64,000 nucleotides of DNA from SABI01 sp028532915 (GCA_963677225.1 OY781923.1:186001-250000), one strand, 5' to 3'; positions 37,376 through 46,943 are shown, counted from the first letter of the stretch. Numbers and translations: made by a program. Notes: a model not told the origin generated them from the letters alone.

Positions 37376-38134
37376 ATGGGTACAAAAAAAATCATATTTT
37401 CCAATCAGAAAGGTGGTGTTGGTAAAACCACGACAGCTGTAAATCTCGGTGCTTACCTTGCACAGATGAATAACAGAGTTCTACTTATAGATCTTGATTC
37501 GCAAGGGAATATGAGCAGTGCGGTCTCTGCCAGTTCCAGGCTTCCCGGCAGCTACGATGTGATAGTAGGGAAATGCACTCCTGAAGAAGCATATCAGAAG
37601 ACACCGGTGGAAAATCTTTTCGCCATTTCCGGCGGAATACATCTGGCAGGATTGAGTGTTGAGCTCGTGAATGAACTGGCACGGGAGTTCTTTCTGAAAA
37701 ATACACTGGCTCAAATAGAGAACGAATGGGATTATATCCTTATAGACTGTCCACCGTCACTCGGACTGGTTACGATTAACGCGATGTGCTGGGCCGATCA
37801 TATCATCATCCCTCTCCAATGCGAATATTTTGCGATGGAAGGCTTGAACCTGCTGATGAGGACGATCGAAAGCGTAAAAAAACAACTGAATCCCCATCTG
37901 GATGTACTTGGGATAGTGTTTACCATGTATACTTCCAGGACAAGACTGTCCAATGATGTCGTGGAAGATATTACGAATTATTGGCCTGAAAAGGTGTTTG
38001 AAACGAAGATCCCGAGAAATGTAAGACTGTCCGAAGCTCCGAGTCACGGACTCCCGATAAGCCTGTATGATAACTCTTGTTCCGGTGCCAAAGGGTATAT
38101 GGAATTAGCGAAGGAGGTAATGGAACGTGTCTAG
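37376..38134 (+). CDS. parA: chromosome-partitioning ATPase ParA (Soj)
   Basis: Walker-type ATPase that moves ParB-parS complexes on the nucleoid. The 252-residue protein has the deviant Walker A KGGVGKTTTA (~13), LIDLDSQGN, Walker B ILIDCPPSLG (~122) and the usual SEAPSHG near 220. No N-terminal helix-turn-helix, so the chromosomal Soj type. No Shine-Dalgarno; predicted leaderless. It overlaps parB by 8 bp. Confidence 0.96.
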   Translation: MGTKKIIFSNQKGGVGKTTTAVNLGAYLAQMNNRVLLIDLDSQGNMSSAVSASSRLPGSYDVIVGKCTPEEAYQKTPVENLFAISGGIHLAGLSVELVNELAREFFLKNTLAQIENEWDYILIDCPPSLGLVTINAMCWADHIIIPLQCEYFAMEGLNLLMRTIESVKKQLNPHLDVLGIVFTMYTSRTRLSNDVVEDITNYWPEKVFETKIPRNVRLSEAPSHGLPISLYDNSCSGAKGYMELAKEVMERV

Positions 38135-39050
38135 TAATCAAAGAAAACATGGTCTTGGGAAGGGAATCAGTTCCCTTATGGATGATTATTCATTTGATGG
38201 AGTATTTAATTCAGCAGCTCTTGAGACGCCGGGCGATGGTGAATATGTCATGCTCGAGATCAATCGTGTGCACCCGAATCCCAATCAGCCGCGTAAGCAG
38301 TTTGCGCAGGAAACCCTTGATGAACTGGCAGAATCAATCCGTACCCAGGGAATCATTCAACCCCTGATAGTTGAAAAGATAAGTGATGACGATTTTGCTA
38401 TAGTAGCTGGTGAACGAAGATATCGTGCTGCTCTCAGTGTAGGCCTTGAAAAGATTCCGGTGATCGTAAAAAAATTCTCCGATATGAAACGGCTTGAAGT
38501 CTCTCTCATAGAGAATATACAGAGAGAGAACTTGAACCCAATTGAAGAAGCTAAAGCCTACGTATATTTATTGGAACAGACGAATATCAGGCAGGAGGAA
38601 TTGGCAAATAGAGTGGGAAAAAAGCGTTCGACTATCACCAACAGTATCCGTCTGCTACAGCTTCCCCGCGAAATGCAGAACTCTCTTCTGAAAGGTGAAT
38701 TCTCCTCAGGGCATGCGAGGGCTCTTCTTTCTGTTGTTAATCCTTCTGATCAGGATTATCTGTATGAAAAGATCGTGAGGGAGGGAATGTCCGTAAGAAA
38801 AGCGGAAGAGCTGGCCGGCGATCTGAATGAGGGGAAGAGGATAGCTAAGAAAAGACAAAAAAATAGCGGTAAAGTTAAAACTGCAGATATCCTCGCAATC
38901 GAAGAAAGACTTATCGAAGCCTGCGGAACGAAGGTTGAGTTGAAAGGAACGCTGCAAAAAGGTAAAGTGGAGATCTCTTATCACAGTATGCAGGAACTGC
39001 AGCGGATTTACTCCCTGATCGGAGATAAAGAAGAAACTATTGAGTTATAA
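38127..39050 (+). CDS. parB: chromosome-partitioning protein ParB (Spo0J)
   Basis: CTP-dependent clamp that loads at parS. The 307-residue protein starts at GTG 38127, with AGGAGGT upstream inside parA, and shows KHGLGKGISSL, NPNQPRKQF, the CTP-binding GERRYRAA (~88) and ENIQRENLNPIEEA (~128), then the parS-reading helix-turn-helix (VGKKRSTITNSIRLL). The two parS sites lie 1.1-1.2 kb upstream. Confidence 0.96.
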   Translation: MSSNQRKHGLGKGISSLMDDYSFDGVFNSAALETPGDGEYVMLEINRVHPNPNQPRKQFAQETLDELAESIRTQGIIQPLIVEKISDDDFAIVAGERRYRAALSVGLEKIPVIVKKFSDMKRLEVSLIENIQRENLNPIEEAKAYVYLLEQTNIRQEELANRVGKKRSTITNSIRLLQLPREMQNSLLKGEFSSGHARALLSVVNPSDQDYLYEKIVREGMSVRKAEELAGDLNEGKRIAKKRQKNSGKVKTADILAIEERLIEACGTKVELKGTLQKGKVEISYHSMQELQRIYSLIGDKEETIEL

Positions 39051-39071
39051 ATTTATTATAAAGGAATGTTT

Positions 39072-40019
39072 ATGTCACAGAACTTGAAAGATGGTGTGTA
39101 CGCAAAAATCACCACCACAAAAGGAGAGCTCTTGCTCTCACTTGAATATCAGAAGACTCCTATGACGGTCGCAAACTTCGTCGGTCTTGCAGAGGGACAG
39201 CTGAATCTCAAAAACCCCGGAACGCCTTTTTATGACGGCCTTTCTTTCCATAGAGTCATAAATGACTTCATGATTCAAGCCGGTTGTCCTTTGGGAAACG
39301 GTACCGGCGGTCCAGGATATACGTTCCCTGATGAATTCGACGATTCTCTCAAACATACCGGGCCCGGAGTCCTTTCTATGGCGAATGCCGGTCCTGGAAC
39401 GAATGGAAGCCAATTTTTCATTACACATGTTGCCACACCATGGCTGGACGGAAAACATTCCGTATTCGGTTCAATCGTTGAAGGTCAGAATGTTGTAAAT
39501 GCGATCGAGCAGGGCGATAAAATGGAAAAAGTCGAGATACTTCGTGTAGGTGAAGAAGCTGCTGCATTTACTGTCACGAAAGAAAGTTTCGCTGAAGACG
39601 TGGTAAACGCGGAAAATGTGGTCAAAGAGAAAATGAGTGCTCTTCAAAAGGAACTTGAGAAAGAACTTGAGAACAGATGGCCGAATGCTGTTTCGACACC
39701 TTCAGGCCTCCGGTATGTTGTGCTTCAGGAAGGGTCAGGAAATGAAAGCCCTAAAAAAGGGCAGAAGGTAACGGTTCATTATACCGGGACTCTTATGGAT
39801 GGACGAACGTTTGACAGTTCGGTTGCCAGAGGCACTCCTGCAGAATTCGCAGTAGGACAGGTAATCGAAGGATGGAATGAAGCTCTTGTCACCATGAAGA
39901 AAGGAGAAAAAAGAACTTTGATCATTCCTCCTGAACTGGGATATGGAGTGCAGGGGTATCCCGGAGTGATTCCTCCGAATTCCTATCTGATTTTCGATGT
40001 TGAATTACTCGATTTCTAG
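39072..40019 (+). CDS. dual-family immunophilin: cyclophilin domain fused to FKBP domain
   Basis: A 315-residue peptidyl-prolyl isomerase. Residues ~8-165 are a cyclophilin ([35 protein letters not shown]); a charged helical linker (~175-210) follows; residues ~215-315 are an FKBP ([41 protein letters not shown]). Fusions in this order are known from Treponema denticola as cyclophilin-FKBP dual immunophilins. No signal peptide, so cytoplasmic. ATG 39072 has AAGGA 6 bp upstream; another ATG at 39066 overlaps that site. It lies downstream of parB. Confidence 0.95.
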   Translation: MSQNLKDGVYAKITTTKGELLLSLEYQKTPMTVANFVGLAEGQLNLKNPGTPFYDGLSFHRVINDFMIQAGCPLGNGTGGPGYTFPDEFDDSLKHTGPGVLSMANAGPGTNGSQFFITHVATPWLDGKHSVFGSIVEGQNVVNAIEQGDKMEKVEILRVGEEAAAFTVTKESFAEDVVNAENVVKEKMSALQKELEKELENRWPNAVSTPSGLRYVVLQEGSGNESPKKGQKVTVHYTGTLMDGRTFDSSVARGTPAEFAVGQVIEGWNEALVTMKKGEKRTLIIPPELGYGVQGYPGVIPPNSYLIFDVELLDF

Positions 40020-40026
40020 ATAAACA

Positions 40027-41406
40027 ATGAAAAAAGAATCTTCGGTCTTTATTTGTAATGAATGCGGTCACAGCGAATCAAAATGGCTGGGCCGCTGCCC
40101 CGACTGCGGAGCTTGGAATTCTTTTGAAGAACAGGCAGCACCCTCAAAGAAGGGGAATACACGTTCTTCGCAGAATCCGAAAAGTACAAAGCTTGTTCCT
40201 CTTTCCGATATACAAATAAATAAAGGCTTTAGATATAAATCTAACATTTCGGAATTTGATCGTGTTCTCGGCGGTTCTGTCATGCAGGGAGGCTCTATAC
40301 TCATCGGTGGAGAACCCGGTATAGGAAAGTCCACACTCATGCTGCAGGTTGTCTCTTCGCTGAAAGGTAAGAAAACCGTGTATGTATCAGGAGAAGAGTC
40401 GGCTCAACAGGTGAGATCGCGGTGTGACAGACTGAAACTCCCGCTCGATTCTATCTTATTGTACAGTGACACCCGTCTGGAACAGCTGCAGGATCTCATA
40501 CGAAAAGAGAAACCAGACGCAATGGTCATAGATTCTCTTCAGACACTGGTGAGCGAACAGATAGGTTCCACTCCCGGCTCTGTTAATCAGATGAAAATGT
40601 GTTCGATGGAACTTGTTGATACTGCGAAACAGTATGACTGCACGCTGTTTCTCGTCGGTCATGTGACTAAAGACGGTCAGATTGCAGGTCCGAAAGTGGT
40701 AGAGCACATCGTAGATACAGTGCTCTATTTCGAACTGGCAGACAGCGGGGCGAGAATCATCCGCTCGACGAAGAACCGGTTCGGGTCAATCGATGAGATC
40801 GGAATCTTTCTGATGAGTGAGAAAGGTCTTATCCCGGTACCTGATCCTGCCGGCTTCTTCCTTAACAAACGTTCTCAGACTTTATTGCCTCCTGGAATCG
40901 CATTCGGAACCATGGTTGAAGGCAGCAGGACATTCCTCGTAGAGATTCAGGCACTTACCACACCGGTGAAAAACGGGGGATATTCAAGGGTCTACTCTGA
41001 AAGAATCGATTCAGCTCTTGTTTCACGCATCGCCGCAGTACTTGAACGGCATGGACAGATCGGATTTTCTCAGCATGACCTGTATGTAAATGTCGCAGGA
41101 GGAATCAGGTTGAAAGAGGTAGCTATCGAGCTTCCTCTGGCTCTGGCTCTATACTCTGCGGCAACCGGTAATCCGCTTCCCTCCGATATGGTATCGATGG
41201 GAGAACTCTCTCTCGCAGGAGAGATCAGACCTGTCGGGTTTGCCCAAAAGAGGATAAAAGGGGCTCATGATATGGGATATACGACAGTCATCATCCCCGA
41301 ATCAAACGGAATCAAAGCTCAAAGCAATCTGATCAAGGTGGCTGATCTTCAGGAGACTCTTTCTCTGGTCAAAACCTTGAAAATACGGGATAGTAAGCAC
41401 TCCTAA
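40027..41406 (+). CDS. radA: DNA repair/recombination protein RadA
   Basis: RecA-like branch-migration factor. The 459 residues have an N-terminal C4 zinc finger (CNECGHSESKWLGRCPDC), Walker A GGEPGIGKSTL (~95), the RadA-specific KNRFG motif (~250) and a Lon-protease-like C-terminal domain. It starts 7 bp after the immunophilin stop without a visible Shine-Dalgarno, so is likely in the same transcript. Confidence 0.96.
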   Translation: MKKESSVFICNECGHSESKWLGRCPDCGAWNSFEEQAAPSKKGNTRSSQNPKSTKLVPLSDIQINKGFRYKSNISEFDRVLGGSVMQGGSILIGGEPGIGKSTLMLQVVSSLKGKKTVYVSGEESAQQVRSRCDRLKLPLDSILLYSDTRLEQLQDLIRKEKPDAMVIDSLQTLVSEQIGSTPGSVNQMKMCSMELVDTAKQYDCTLFLVGHVTKDGQIAGPKVVEHIVDTVLYFELADSGARIIRSTKNRFGSIDEIGIFLMSEKGLIPVPDPAGFFLNKRSQTLLPPGIAFGTMVEGSRTFLVEIQALTTPVKNGGYSRVYSERIDSALVSRIAAVLERHGQIGFSQHDLYVNVAGGIRLKEVAIELPLALALYSAATGNPLPSDMVSMGELSLAGEIRPVGFAQKRIKGAHDMGYTTVIIPESNGIKAQSNLIKVADLQETLSLVKTLKIRDSKHS

Positions 41407-41684
41407 TTAAATATAGATATTTATAAGATATAGAAATAATAATTATTATTCCTTATATGTATGTTCTTGTTAAGCTATTAGTAAGCAAAGCTTATTATAT
41501 ATTTCTTCATAAACGGACTCTATCAGGATGACAGAAGATTATTTCCAATCTTTTAATAAAATGAAAACTCCTGAACCTGCTTTAATTTGGAGCCCTTACT
41601 AATCACAGAAGCTCTATCAATGTATTATAAATCAGAAAGAAGCACCGCCTGGAAAGCGATGCCTATTTAATAAGGAGAGCTTAT
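41407..41684. other. 278-bp AT-rich gap between convergent genes
   Basis: I see no gene. It contains a 16-bp palindrome of AAT/ATT triplets near 41436-41451 and a short AATAAG/CTTATT inverted repeat just beyond the traB stop; neither has a clear T-run. Confidence 0.4.
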
Positions 41685-42893
41685 TTATCCAAGACTTGAG
41701 ATAAGCAGGGGGAATGCGATGAATGTTCCGATAGAAGCGAATATGCTGGTTGTGAAAAAGAGCATCAGCGCATGAATGATCCGGTTGGAGAACCACCCTT
41801 TGAAGTGGAGGACATCGTCCGAGACTTTTTCGAAATCTTTCACTCTAGGTTTTCTCATCGTAACTTCCAGGATTCCCGCCACCATACCGACTCCCAATGT
41901 CGGACTGAGTGCCGTTACGGGGGCTGCAAGCATTGAGACGATTATCGTGACAGGATGGCCTAAGGAGATGAGCGCCGCTATACCGGTGAGAGAAGAGTTG
42001 AGAATGAACCAGTAGAGAAACATTGTCAGCCCCTGATCCCATCCTGAACGGACAAAACCGATAGCGATGATTCCCAGCAGGGCTATGACGATTCCCCAGG
42101 ATAATATTTTTCCTGCGGGAGATGGAGCGGGTTCTTTCGAAATTTCTTCAAGATTGAAGTTATCGCCGTTTTCATCAAGCTTTTTCATATGTTCGATGAG
42201 TCCCGGTACGTGCCCGGCTCCGACGATTGCGACTATCTTGTCTCCCTTTGCCCTGTAAATCGAGGTTGCCAGATACTGGTCTCTCTCATCGATGAGAACC
42301 TGTTTGACCGTCGGAAGTTCTTTGGCCATCTCATCGAGCATCGATTGAAGCATGTTCGTTTCTTTGAGATGTTCTATATCCTCATCGCTGATCTCTTCTC
42401 TTGAGAATGCTGCGGACAACAATGTGCTTATCAGCTTTGCCTTGTTCCACCAGTTCGATAATCTCCATGCTCTTTTGAAAGTCACCTGGATCTCTCGGTC
42501 ACACAGAATCAGCGGGATATCCCTTTCGGTTGCTATCTGGGCCCCTTTCATGATCTCATCGCCGGGAGAGATTCCAATTTTATCCCCAAGTTTCTTCTGG
42601 TAGGAGGAAAGAGCCAGATTCGCAAGAAGGAGGAAACCCTTGTTCTGCCGGAGTACCGTTCTGATATCAAGGTTTTCCCAACCTTTATCTTCGGTCTTTG
42701 AACTGTATCTGCCTTTATCGAGCTCTACACATATGCTCTGCGGATTCTCTTCATCTATCGTCCGCTGAACTTCATCCACACTGTCATGGGAAACATGGGC
42801 TGTTCCAATAAGAATGATCTCTTTTCCGTCTGCACATATGATCCTATGCTGAGTATCTGATATCCGTTCAACGTTCACTGATGAATCCTCCAT
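41685..42893 (-). CDS. TraB/PrgY family membrane protein
   Basis: A 402-residue protein of the TraB family: LIGTAHVSHDSVDEV at ~27, CVELDKGRY at ~57, CDREIQVTFKRAW at ~130 and VAIVGAGHVPG at ~228, then a C-terminal membrane region with about four or five helices (~265-400). The GTAHV...H...E residues suggest a metal-dependent hydrolase-like fold; the Enterococcus relative reduces pheromone activity. The real function is unknown. GGAGG lies inside the first codons, so the ribosome site is unclear. Confidence 0.9.
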   Translation of the reverse strand: MEDSSVNVERISDTQHRIICADGKEIILIGTAHVSHDSVDEVQRTIDEENPQSICVELDKGRYSSKTEDKGWENLDIRTVLRQNKGFLLLANLALSSYQKKLGDKIGISPGDEIMKGAQIATERDIPLILCDREIQVTFKRAWRLSNWWNKAKLISTLLSAAFSREEISDEDIEHLKETNMLQSMLDEMAKELPTVKQVLIDERDQYLATSIYRAKGDKIVAIVGAGHVPGLIEHMKKLDENGDNFNLEEISKEPAPSPAGKILSWGIVIALLGIIAIGFVRSGWDQGLTMFLYWFILNSSLTGIAALISLGHPVTIIVSMLAAPVTALSPTLGVGMVAGILEVTMRKPRVKDFEKVSDDVLHFKGWFSNRIIHALMLFFTTSIFASIGTFIAFPLLISSLG

Positions 42894-42920
42894 TTACTAT
42901 ATTAAATATATCTATGATAT

Positions 42921-42970
42921 AAAAAAGGTACAACACTTCTTTTCCCGGGGAGAGAAATATGCTGTACCTT
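42921..42970 (-). terminator. terminator of the small leftward gene
   Basis: On the minus strand AAGGTACA (42970-42963) pairs with TGTACCTT (42932-42925), followed by TTTTTT; the 30-nt loop contains a further CCCGGG-centred pairing. Confidence 0.6.
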
Positions 42971-42982
42971 CTTCAAAAACGG

Positions 42983-43417
42983 CTATACAGACTCTTTTAA
43001 AATCATAAACTGCACCGCAGTCTCGAACCGTTTTTCCTTATATATCCGTATATATGCCTGAGATGTATCACGGGAAGCTTCATCAGCGATGAACCGGATG
43101 AACAAAGGAACGATCTGTTCCTGCTTTTCAGGAGTGAACGGGAGCTGTTCGAAACCGTAGAGTCCCACCGGAAGAAAGAAACCGGCTTCAGCCGTATCAG
43201 AGGGCAGCTGGTAAAAACTGCTGTTATAAGTAGTGGTAAATCCCAGTTCATCATTGTACTGTATATCTGAGAGCAGCAGGCAGTCGGTGCCGACCTCCAT
43301 TGAATCGAGAAAATGCAGGATCGCTTCATAGATGTCGCCGACGGAACTGCTTTGCAGAGATAAAGGAATCGGTATGGAAAATTTCATGATTTGATGTAGA
43401 TGTAACTGACGGATCAA
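42983..43417 (-). CDS. hypothetical protein, 144 residues
   Basis: No family recognised. The product is soluble, of mixed alpha/beta character, with no signal peptide or membrane segment and no conspicuous motif; a proline/phenylalanine-rich stretch (FFLPVGLYGFEQLPF) sits near the middle. I use the TTG at 43417 as start because AAGGAGG lies 9 bp upstream (43433-43427); the first ATG is 10 codons further in and has no ribosome site. It diverges from the YgjP-like gene, and a hairpin follows the stop. Confidence 0.65.
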   Translation of the reverse strand: MIRQLHLHQIMKFSIPIPLSLQSSSVGDIYEAILHFLDSMEVGTDCLLLSDIQYNDELGFTTTYNSSFYQLPSDTAEAGFFLPVGLYGFEQLPFTPEKQEQIVPLFIRFIADEASRDTSQAYIRIYKEKRFETAVQFMILKESV

Positions 43418-43453
43418 AGATTTGCCCCTCCTTCTGGATATAAGGAAAGTGTA

Positions 43454-44155
43454 GTGAAAAGCGTGACTAAAGTACAGTATTCTGTCCAATATAGTAGAAG
43501 AAGAAAGACCATTGTGCTCAAGATTACAGACGAAGGTTCTCTGAAAGTTTATGCTCCCGCAGGAACTTCCCGGACAAGGATCGAGAAAGTGGTAAACAGT
43601 CACAGCAGCTGGGTCGAACAGAAGATCAGGGAGGCAGGCAGTCTGCCTCAGCAGTTACCCTGCCATACCTACACGGACGGGGATGTGTTCTTTTTTCATG
43701 ACGAACCATATGTGCTTCGTCTGGTTAAAAGTGAGATACCCCGTGTGTACAAAGAGGACAGTGAGTTGTTTGTCTGTGCACCGAATCTTTCCAAAAAAGA
43801 GGTAAAGAAACTGATAGAGCAATTCTATGATGATTATGGACTCTCCCTTTTCTCCAGTCTCGTTCTCAAATGGATCAGAAAGCTCGGACTTGACGATGTT
43901 TCCTATGAGGTTGTGATGGTAAATTATCCTAAGAGGCTGGGAAGCTGTTCTTCGGGACATGTCCTTTCCTTTTCCAGAAGATCTTTGATGCTTCCCCTCG
44001 ATCTATTGGATTATTTAGCCCTACACGAAGTGGCTCATTTAGTGTATTTTAATCACAGTGTGGATTTCAAAGGGCTGCTTGCCTCTCATATGAGTGATTA
44101 TAAAGAGCGGTATAACAGGATCAAACAGCTTCGTTACAGGATATCACACATTTAG
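43454..44155 (+). CDS. YgjP-like (DUF45) zinc metallopeptidase-fold protein
   Basis: A 233-residue protein with the DUF45 layout: basic N-terminus (SRRRKTIVLKI), KRLGSCSSGHVLSFSRRSLML (the G-S-C/W segment) and the zinc motif ALHEVAHLVYFNHSVDFKGLL (HExxH, third His 6 residues on). E. coli YgjP was reported to hydrolyse UTP, while the fold is that of M48/SprT peptidases, so the substrate is open. GTG 43454 is the likely start with AAGGA upstream. Confidence 0.85.
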   Translation: MKSVTKVQYSVQYSRRRKTIVLKITDEGSLKVYAPAGTSRTRIEKVVNSHSSWVEQKIREAGSLPQQLPCHTYTDGDVFFFHDEPYVLRLVKSEIPRVYKEDSELFVCAPNLSKKEVKKLIEQFYDDYGLSLFSSLVLKWIRKLGLDDVSYEVVMVNYPKRLGSCSSGHVLSFSRRSLMLPLDLLDYLALHEVAHLVYFNHSVDFKGLLASHMSDYKERYNRIKQLRYRISHI

Positions 44156-44237
44156 ATGAGTAAAAGAACACTTACTCAATACAGCTTTTAGATATGCTAT
44201 ACTATCAAGACGATTGGATGATGAATAGGAGATTTAC

Positions 44238-45458
44238 ATGAAACCTAATAAACTGGCAGAAGGTGTTTACAGAATTTACGCCGATATCGGAAACAGAGAT
44301 CTGTTTGAAGGCATCTGGCCGCTCCCTCACGGAGTTAATATCAATTCATACATCGTACAAGGTGAAGATAAGCTGGCTTTTATCGATCTGGTTAAAGACT
44401 GGGAGGGAGCCCTTGAAAAAGTGAACAGTCAGCTGGCATCTCTGGGCTACTCTTTCAACGACGTCGACTATCTTGTTCTCAATCATATGGAACCCGACCA
44501 TACAGGGGCCTTGGCCGATATGGTCGCTCGGAACCCTCATATGGAGATCCTCTGTACAAAAAAAGCCGTTCCTCTGGTCTCTTCTTTTTATAATGTGGAA
44601 AAGAATGTCCGCGCAGTATCCTCAGGCGATACGGTTGATCTGGGAGGAAAGACCCTTGTGTTCACAGAGACCCCGAACATTCACTGGCCCGAGACGATGA
44701 TGACTTTCGTTCCTGAAGATCACATTCTCTTCTCCTGTGATGCCTTCGGTTCTTTCGGCACCTATGAGCACGGATTCGATGACGAGCTGACTCAGAAAGA
44801 ATGGGATCTTCTGATCCCTGAAACTCAGCGATATTATGCGAATATCGTCTCTTCTTTCAGCCAGTTCGTTACCAGAGGAATCGAGAAACTCTCCGGTTTT
44901 GATATTAAAATAGTCGCTCCAAGTCACGGAATCGTATGGAGAGAGAATCCTCAGAAGGTGATCGATCTGTACAGCAGTTATGCACAATGGATGAATAATC
45001 CCCCGTCAGATACAGTCACTATCATCTACAGCAGCATGTACGGAAACAGTATCAAACTCATTCCCGCAATAAAAAAGGTTCTGGAGGAAGAGGGCCTGAA
45101 TGTCCTTATGCATGAGATACCGAAAGAACATTCTTCTTTCGTTCTTTCTTCGGCTTGGGGATCCGGTGCTCTTGTGATGGCGATGCCTACCTACGAGTAC
45201 CGCATGTTCCCTCCAATGTACCATATTCTCGATATCCTCGAGCGCTCCCATGTCAACAGGAGAAAAGTGATGAGAATAGGTTCATACGGTTGGTCGGGGG
45301 GAGCTCAGAAGCAGTTCGACCCTATCGTAGCATCGTTGAAGTGGGAATGCCTCGGGACTGTCGAGTATCAGGGAGCACCTTTTGAAGAAGACGAGCATAA
45401 AGCGGTCGAAACAGCCCGTGCTCTGGCTTTGAGTTTGAAAGAATCTGAAAATCAATAA
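44238..45458 (+). CDS. flavodiiron protein (A-type flavoprotein)
   Basis: Reduces O2 (or NO) to water (or N2O) and protects anaerobes. The 406-residue protein has a metallo-beta-lactamase-like diiron domain with ligands in NHMEPDHTG (~78-86), PNIHWPETM (~148), CDAFGSFG and APSHG (~225), and a C-terminal flavodoxin domain starting with YSSMYGNS (~257). No rubredoxin domain is fused. TAGGAG precedes the ATG; TATACT at ~44197 could be a -10. A bidirectional terminator follows. Confidence 0.95.
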   Translation: MKPNKLAEGVYRIYADIGNRDLFEGIWPLPHGVNINSYIVQGEDKLAFIDLVKDWEGALEKVNSQLASLGYSFNDVDYLVLNHMEPDHTGALADMVARNPHMEILCTKKAVPLVSSFYNVEKNVRAVSSGDTVDLGGKTLVFTETPNIHWPETMMTFVPEDHILFSCDAFGSFGTYEHGFDDELTQKEWDLLIPETQRYYANIVSSFSQFVTRGIEKLSGFDIKIVAPSHGIVWRENPQKVIDLYSSYAQWMNNPPSDTVTIIYSSMYGNSIKLIPAIKKVLEEEGLNVLMHEIPKEHSSFVLSSAWGSGALVMAMPTYEYRMFPPMYHILDILERSHVNRRKVMRIGSYGWSGGAQKQFDPIVASLKWECLGTVEYQGAPFEEDEHKAVETARALALSLKESENQ

Positions 45459-45466
45459 AATTCAAT

Positions 45467-45497
45467 AACGGGAAGCAGATATTCTTTGCTTCCCGTT
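45467..45497. terminator. bidirectional terminator between flavodiiron gene and dipeptidase gene
   Basis: AACGGGAAGCA (45467-45477) pairs perfectly over 11 bp with TGCTTCCCGTT (45487-45497), with A/T-rich flanks on both sides. Confidence 0.75.
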
Positions 45498-45500
45498 CTC

Positions 45501-46943
45501 TCATTGTCCTATTATGGTGCACAGACGGCGGAGGAAGGCGGCCATCCTCTCGGTCGATGAGATGGAAACTCTTTCCTTTATTGAATGCGCATCCCAGATA
45601 TCGGGGCCGAAGGAGACCGAGTCCATCCCTTTTACCCTGTCATTGATGATCCCGCACTCAAGACCTGCATGAATAGCCGTTATCTCGGCATCTTTTCCTG
45701 TCATTTCCTTATAGGAGCGTGCGCAGAAGCGGGCGAGCGGAGATTCAGGATTCGGTGTCCATGCCGGGTAGGAGTTGCCGATGACCGTCTCAGCGTTTGC
45801 GACCTGAAAAGCAAGAGCCGTTATCTGTGCGATTGCGTCGCGAGCGCTTGCGATCTCACTTCTATGCGAACTGACCAGGGAGATCGTGTCCTCACCGGTC
45901 GATATGATTGCAAGATTCGCACTTGTCTCAACAAGTCCCTTTATATTCCCGCTCATTCTCTGGACCCCATGCGGAGCGAGCATGAGAGCGCTGATCAGCG
46001 TCTTCGAATCTTCGGATGACATTGCTTTTACGTCCTGCTTCTCTGATCTGTCGGCAGTAAGTGATATAGACTTCTCGATAGTCCTGTATTCGTTGCTGAT
46101 GATCTGAACGAAGGATGATACCGCATCTTTCATCTGAAGAGAATCAGAGACGGCAACAGTCGCACGGCAGCTGCTCGGGATCACATTCCGTTTGGTTCCA
46201 CCCTGAATAGAAACGATCCGGACGGGACTCTGTTCACTTATTGAATAGAGGAATCGGGTAAGGAGCTTGATGGCGTTTCCTCTTTGAGTATGGATCTCAC
46301 CTCCGCTGTGTCCTCCCAGAAGTCCGGACAGTTCCACATCGTAGACCACAGAATGATCTGAAAGGGGCTGTCGTTCAATTCTCAGTTTTCCGTCAACCTC
46401 ATTTCCACCGGCGCATCCGATGAAGAAAATACCTTCTTCCTCGCTGTCTATGTTGAGCATCCTTCTGCTGTCGATGAGAGACCCGTCCAGTTCAAAGGCT
46501 CCGGTAAGACCGGTTTCTTCCTCAACGGTGAATATTGCTTCCAAAGGACCGTGGGAAGCACTCCTGTCGCTCAGAAGATCCATAATCAGAGCGACAGCGA
46601 TGCCGTTGTCGGCTCCCAATGTAGTGTCATCTGCCGAAAGAATGTCACCATCGACAACGAGCGAGATCGGATCTTTCGTGAAATCATGGGAGGAATTTTC
46701 TCCTCTGACGCACACCATATCCATATGTCCCTGCAGAGCCAGCGGTTCTACATGTTCCATTCCCGCAGTCGCCGGAGCTTTGACTATCACGTTGCCGGCT
46801 TTGTCTACCAGCGCTTCAAGATCATGTTCTTTCGCCCAGGAGAGTATGAACTGCCGCACTCCTGATTCATTTCCCGATTCTCTGGGTATGTCGGACAGCT
46901 GTTTGAAATATTTCCATAACGGTTTATTGAAAAGAGAGTTCAT
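45501..46943 (-). CDS. pepD: beta-Ala-His/Xaa-His dipeptidase (M20C)
   Basis: Cytosolic non-specific dipeptidase with two zinc ions. The 480-residue protein has LQGHMDMVC (~68-76), ADDTTLGADNGIAVAL (~115), the catalytic pair in EEETGLTGA (~148) and GLLGGHSGGEIH, matching the E. coli PepD type with its inserted lid domain. AGGAGG precedes the ATG. It lies 14 bp downstream of nagA in the same orientation, so probably in one transcript. Confidence 0.94.
   Translation of the reverse strand: MNSLFNKPLWKYFKQLSDIPRESGNESGVRQFILSWAKEHDLEALVDKAGNVIVKAPATAGMEHVEPLALQGHMDMVCVRGENSSHDFTKDPISLVVDGDILSADDTTLGADNGIAVALIMDLLSDRSASHGPLEAIFTVEEETGLTGAFELDGSLIDSRRMLNIDSEEEGIFFIGCAGGNEVDGKLRIERQPLSDHSVVYDVELSGLLGGHSGGEIHTQRGNAIKLLTRFLYSISEQSPVRIVSIQGGTKRNVIPSSCRATVAVSDSLQMKDAVSSFVQIISNEYRTIEKSISLTADRSEKQDVKAMSSEDSKTLISALMLAPHGVQRMSGNIKGLVETSANLAIISTGEDTISLVSSHRSEIASARDAIAQITALAFQVANAETVIGNSYPAWTPNPESPLARFCARSYKEMTGKDAEITAIHAGLECGIINDRVKGMDSVSFGPDIWDAHSIKERVSISSTERMAAFLRRLCTIIGQ

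Noticed and set aside
41407..41684. tRNA or small ORF in the radA-traB gap
   Set aside because: No T-loop GTTCRA with matching acceptor stem and no open frame with a ribosome site.
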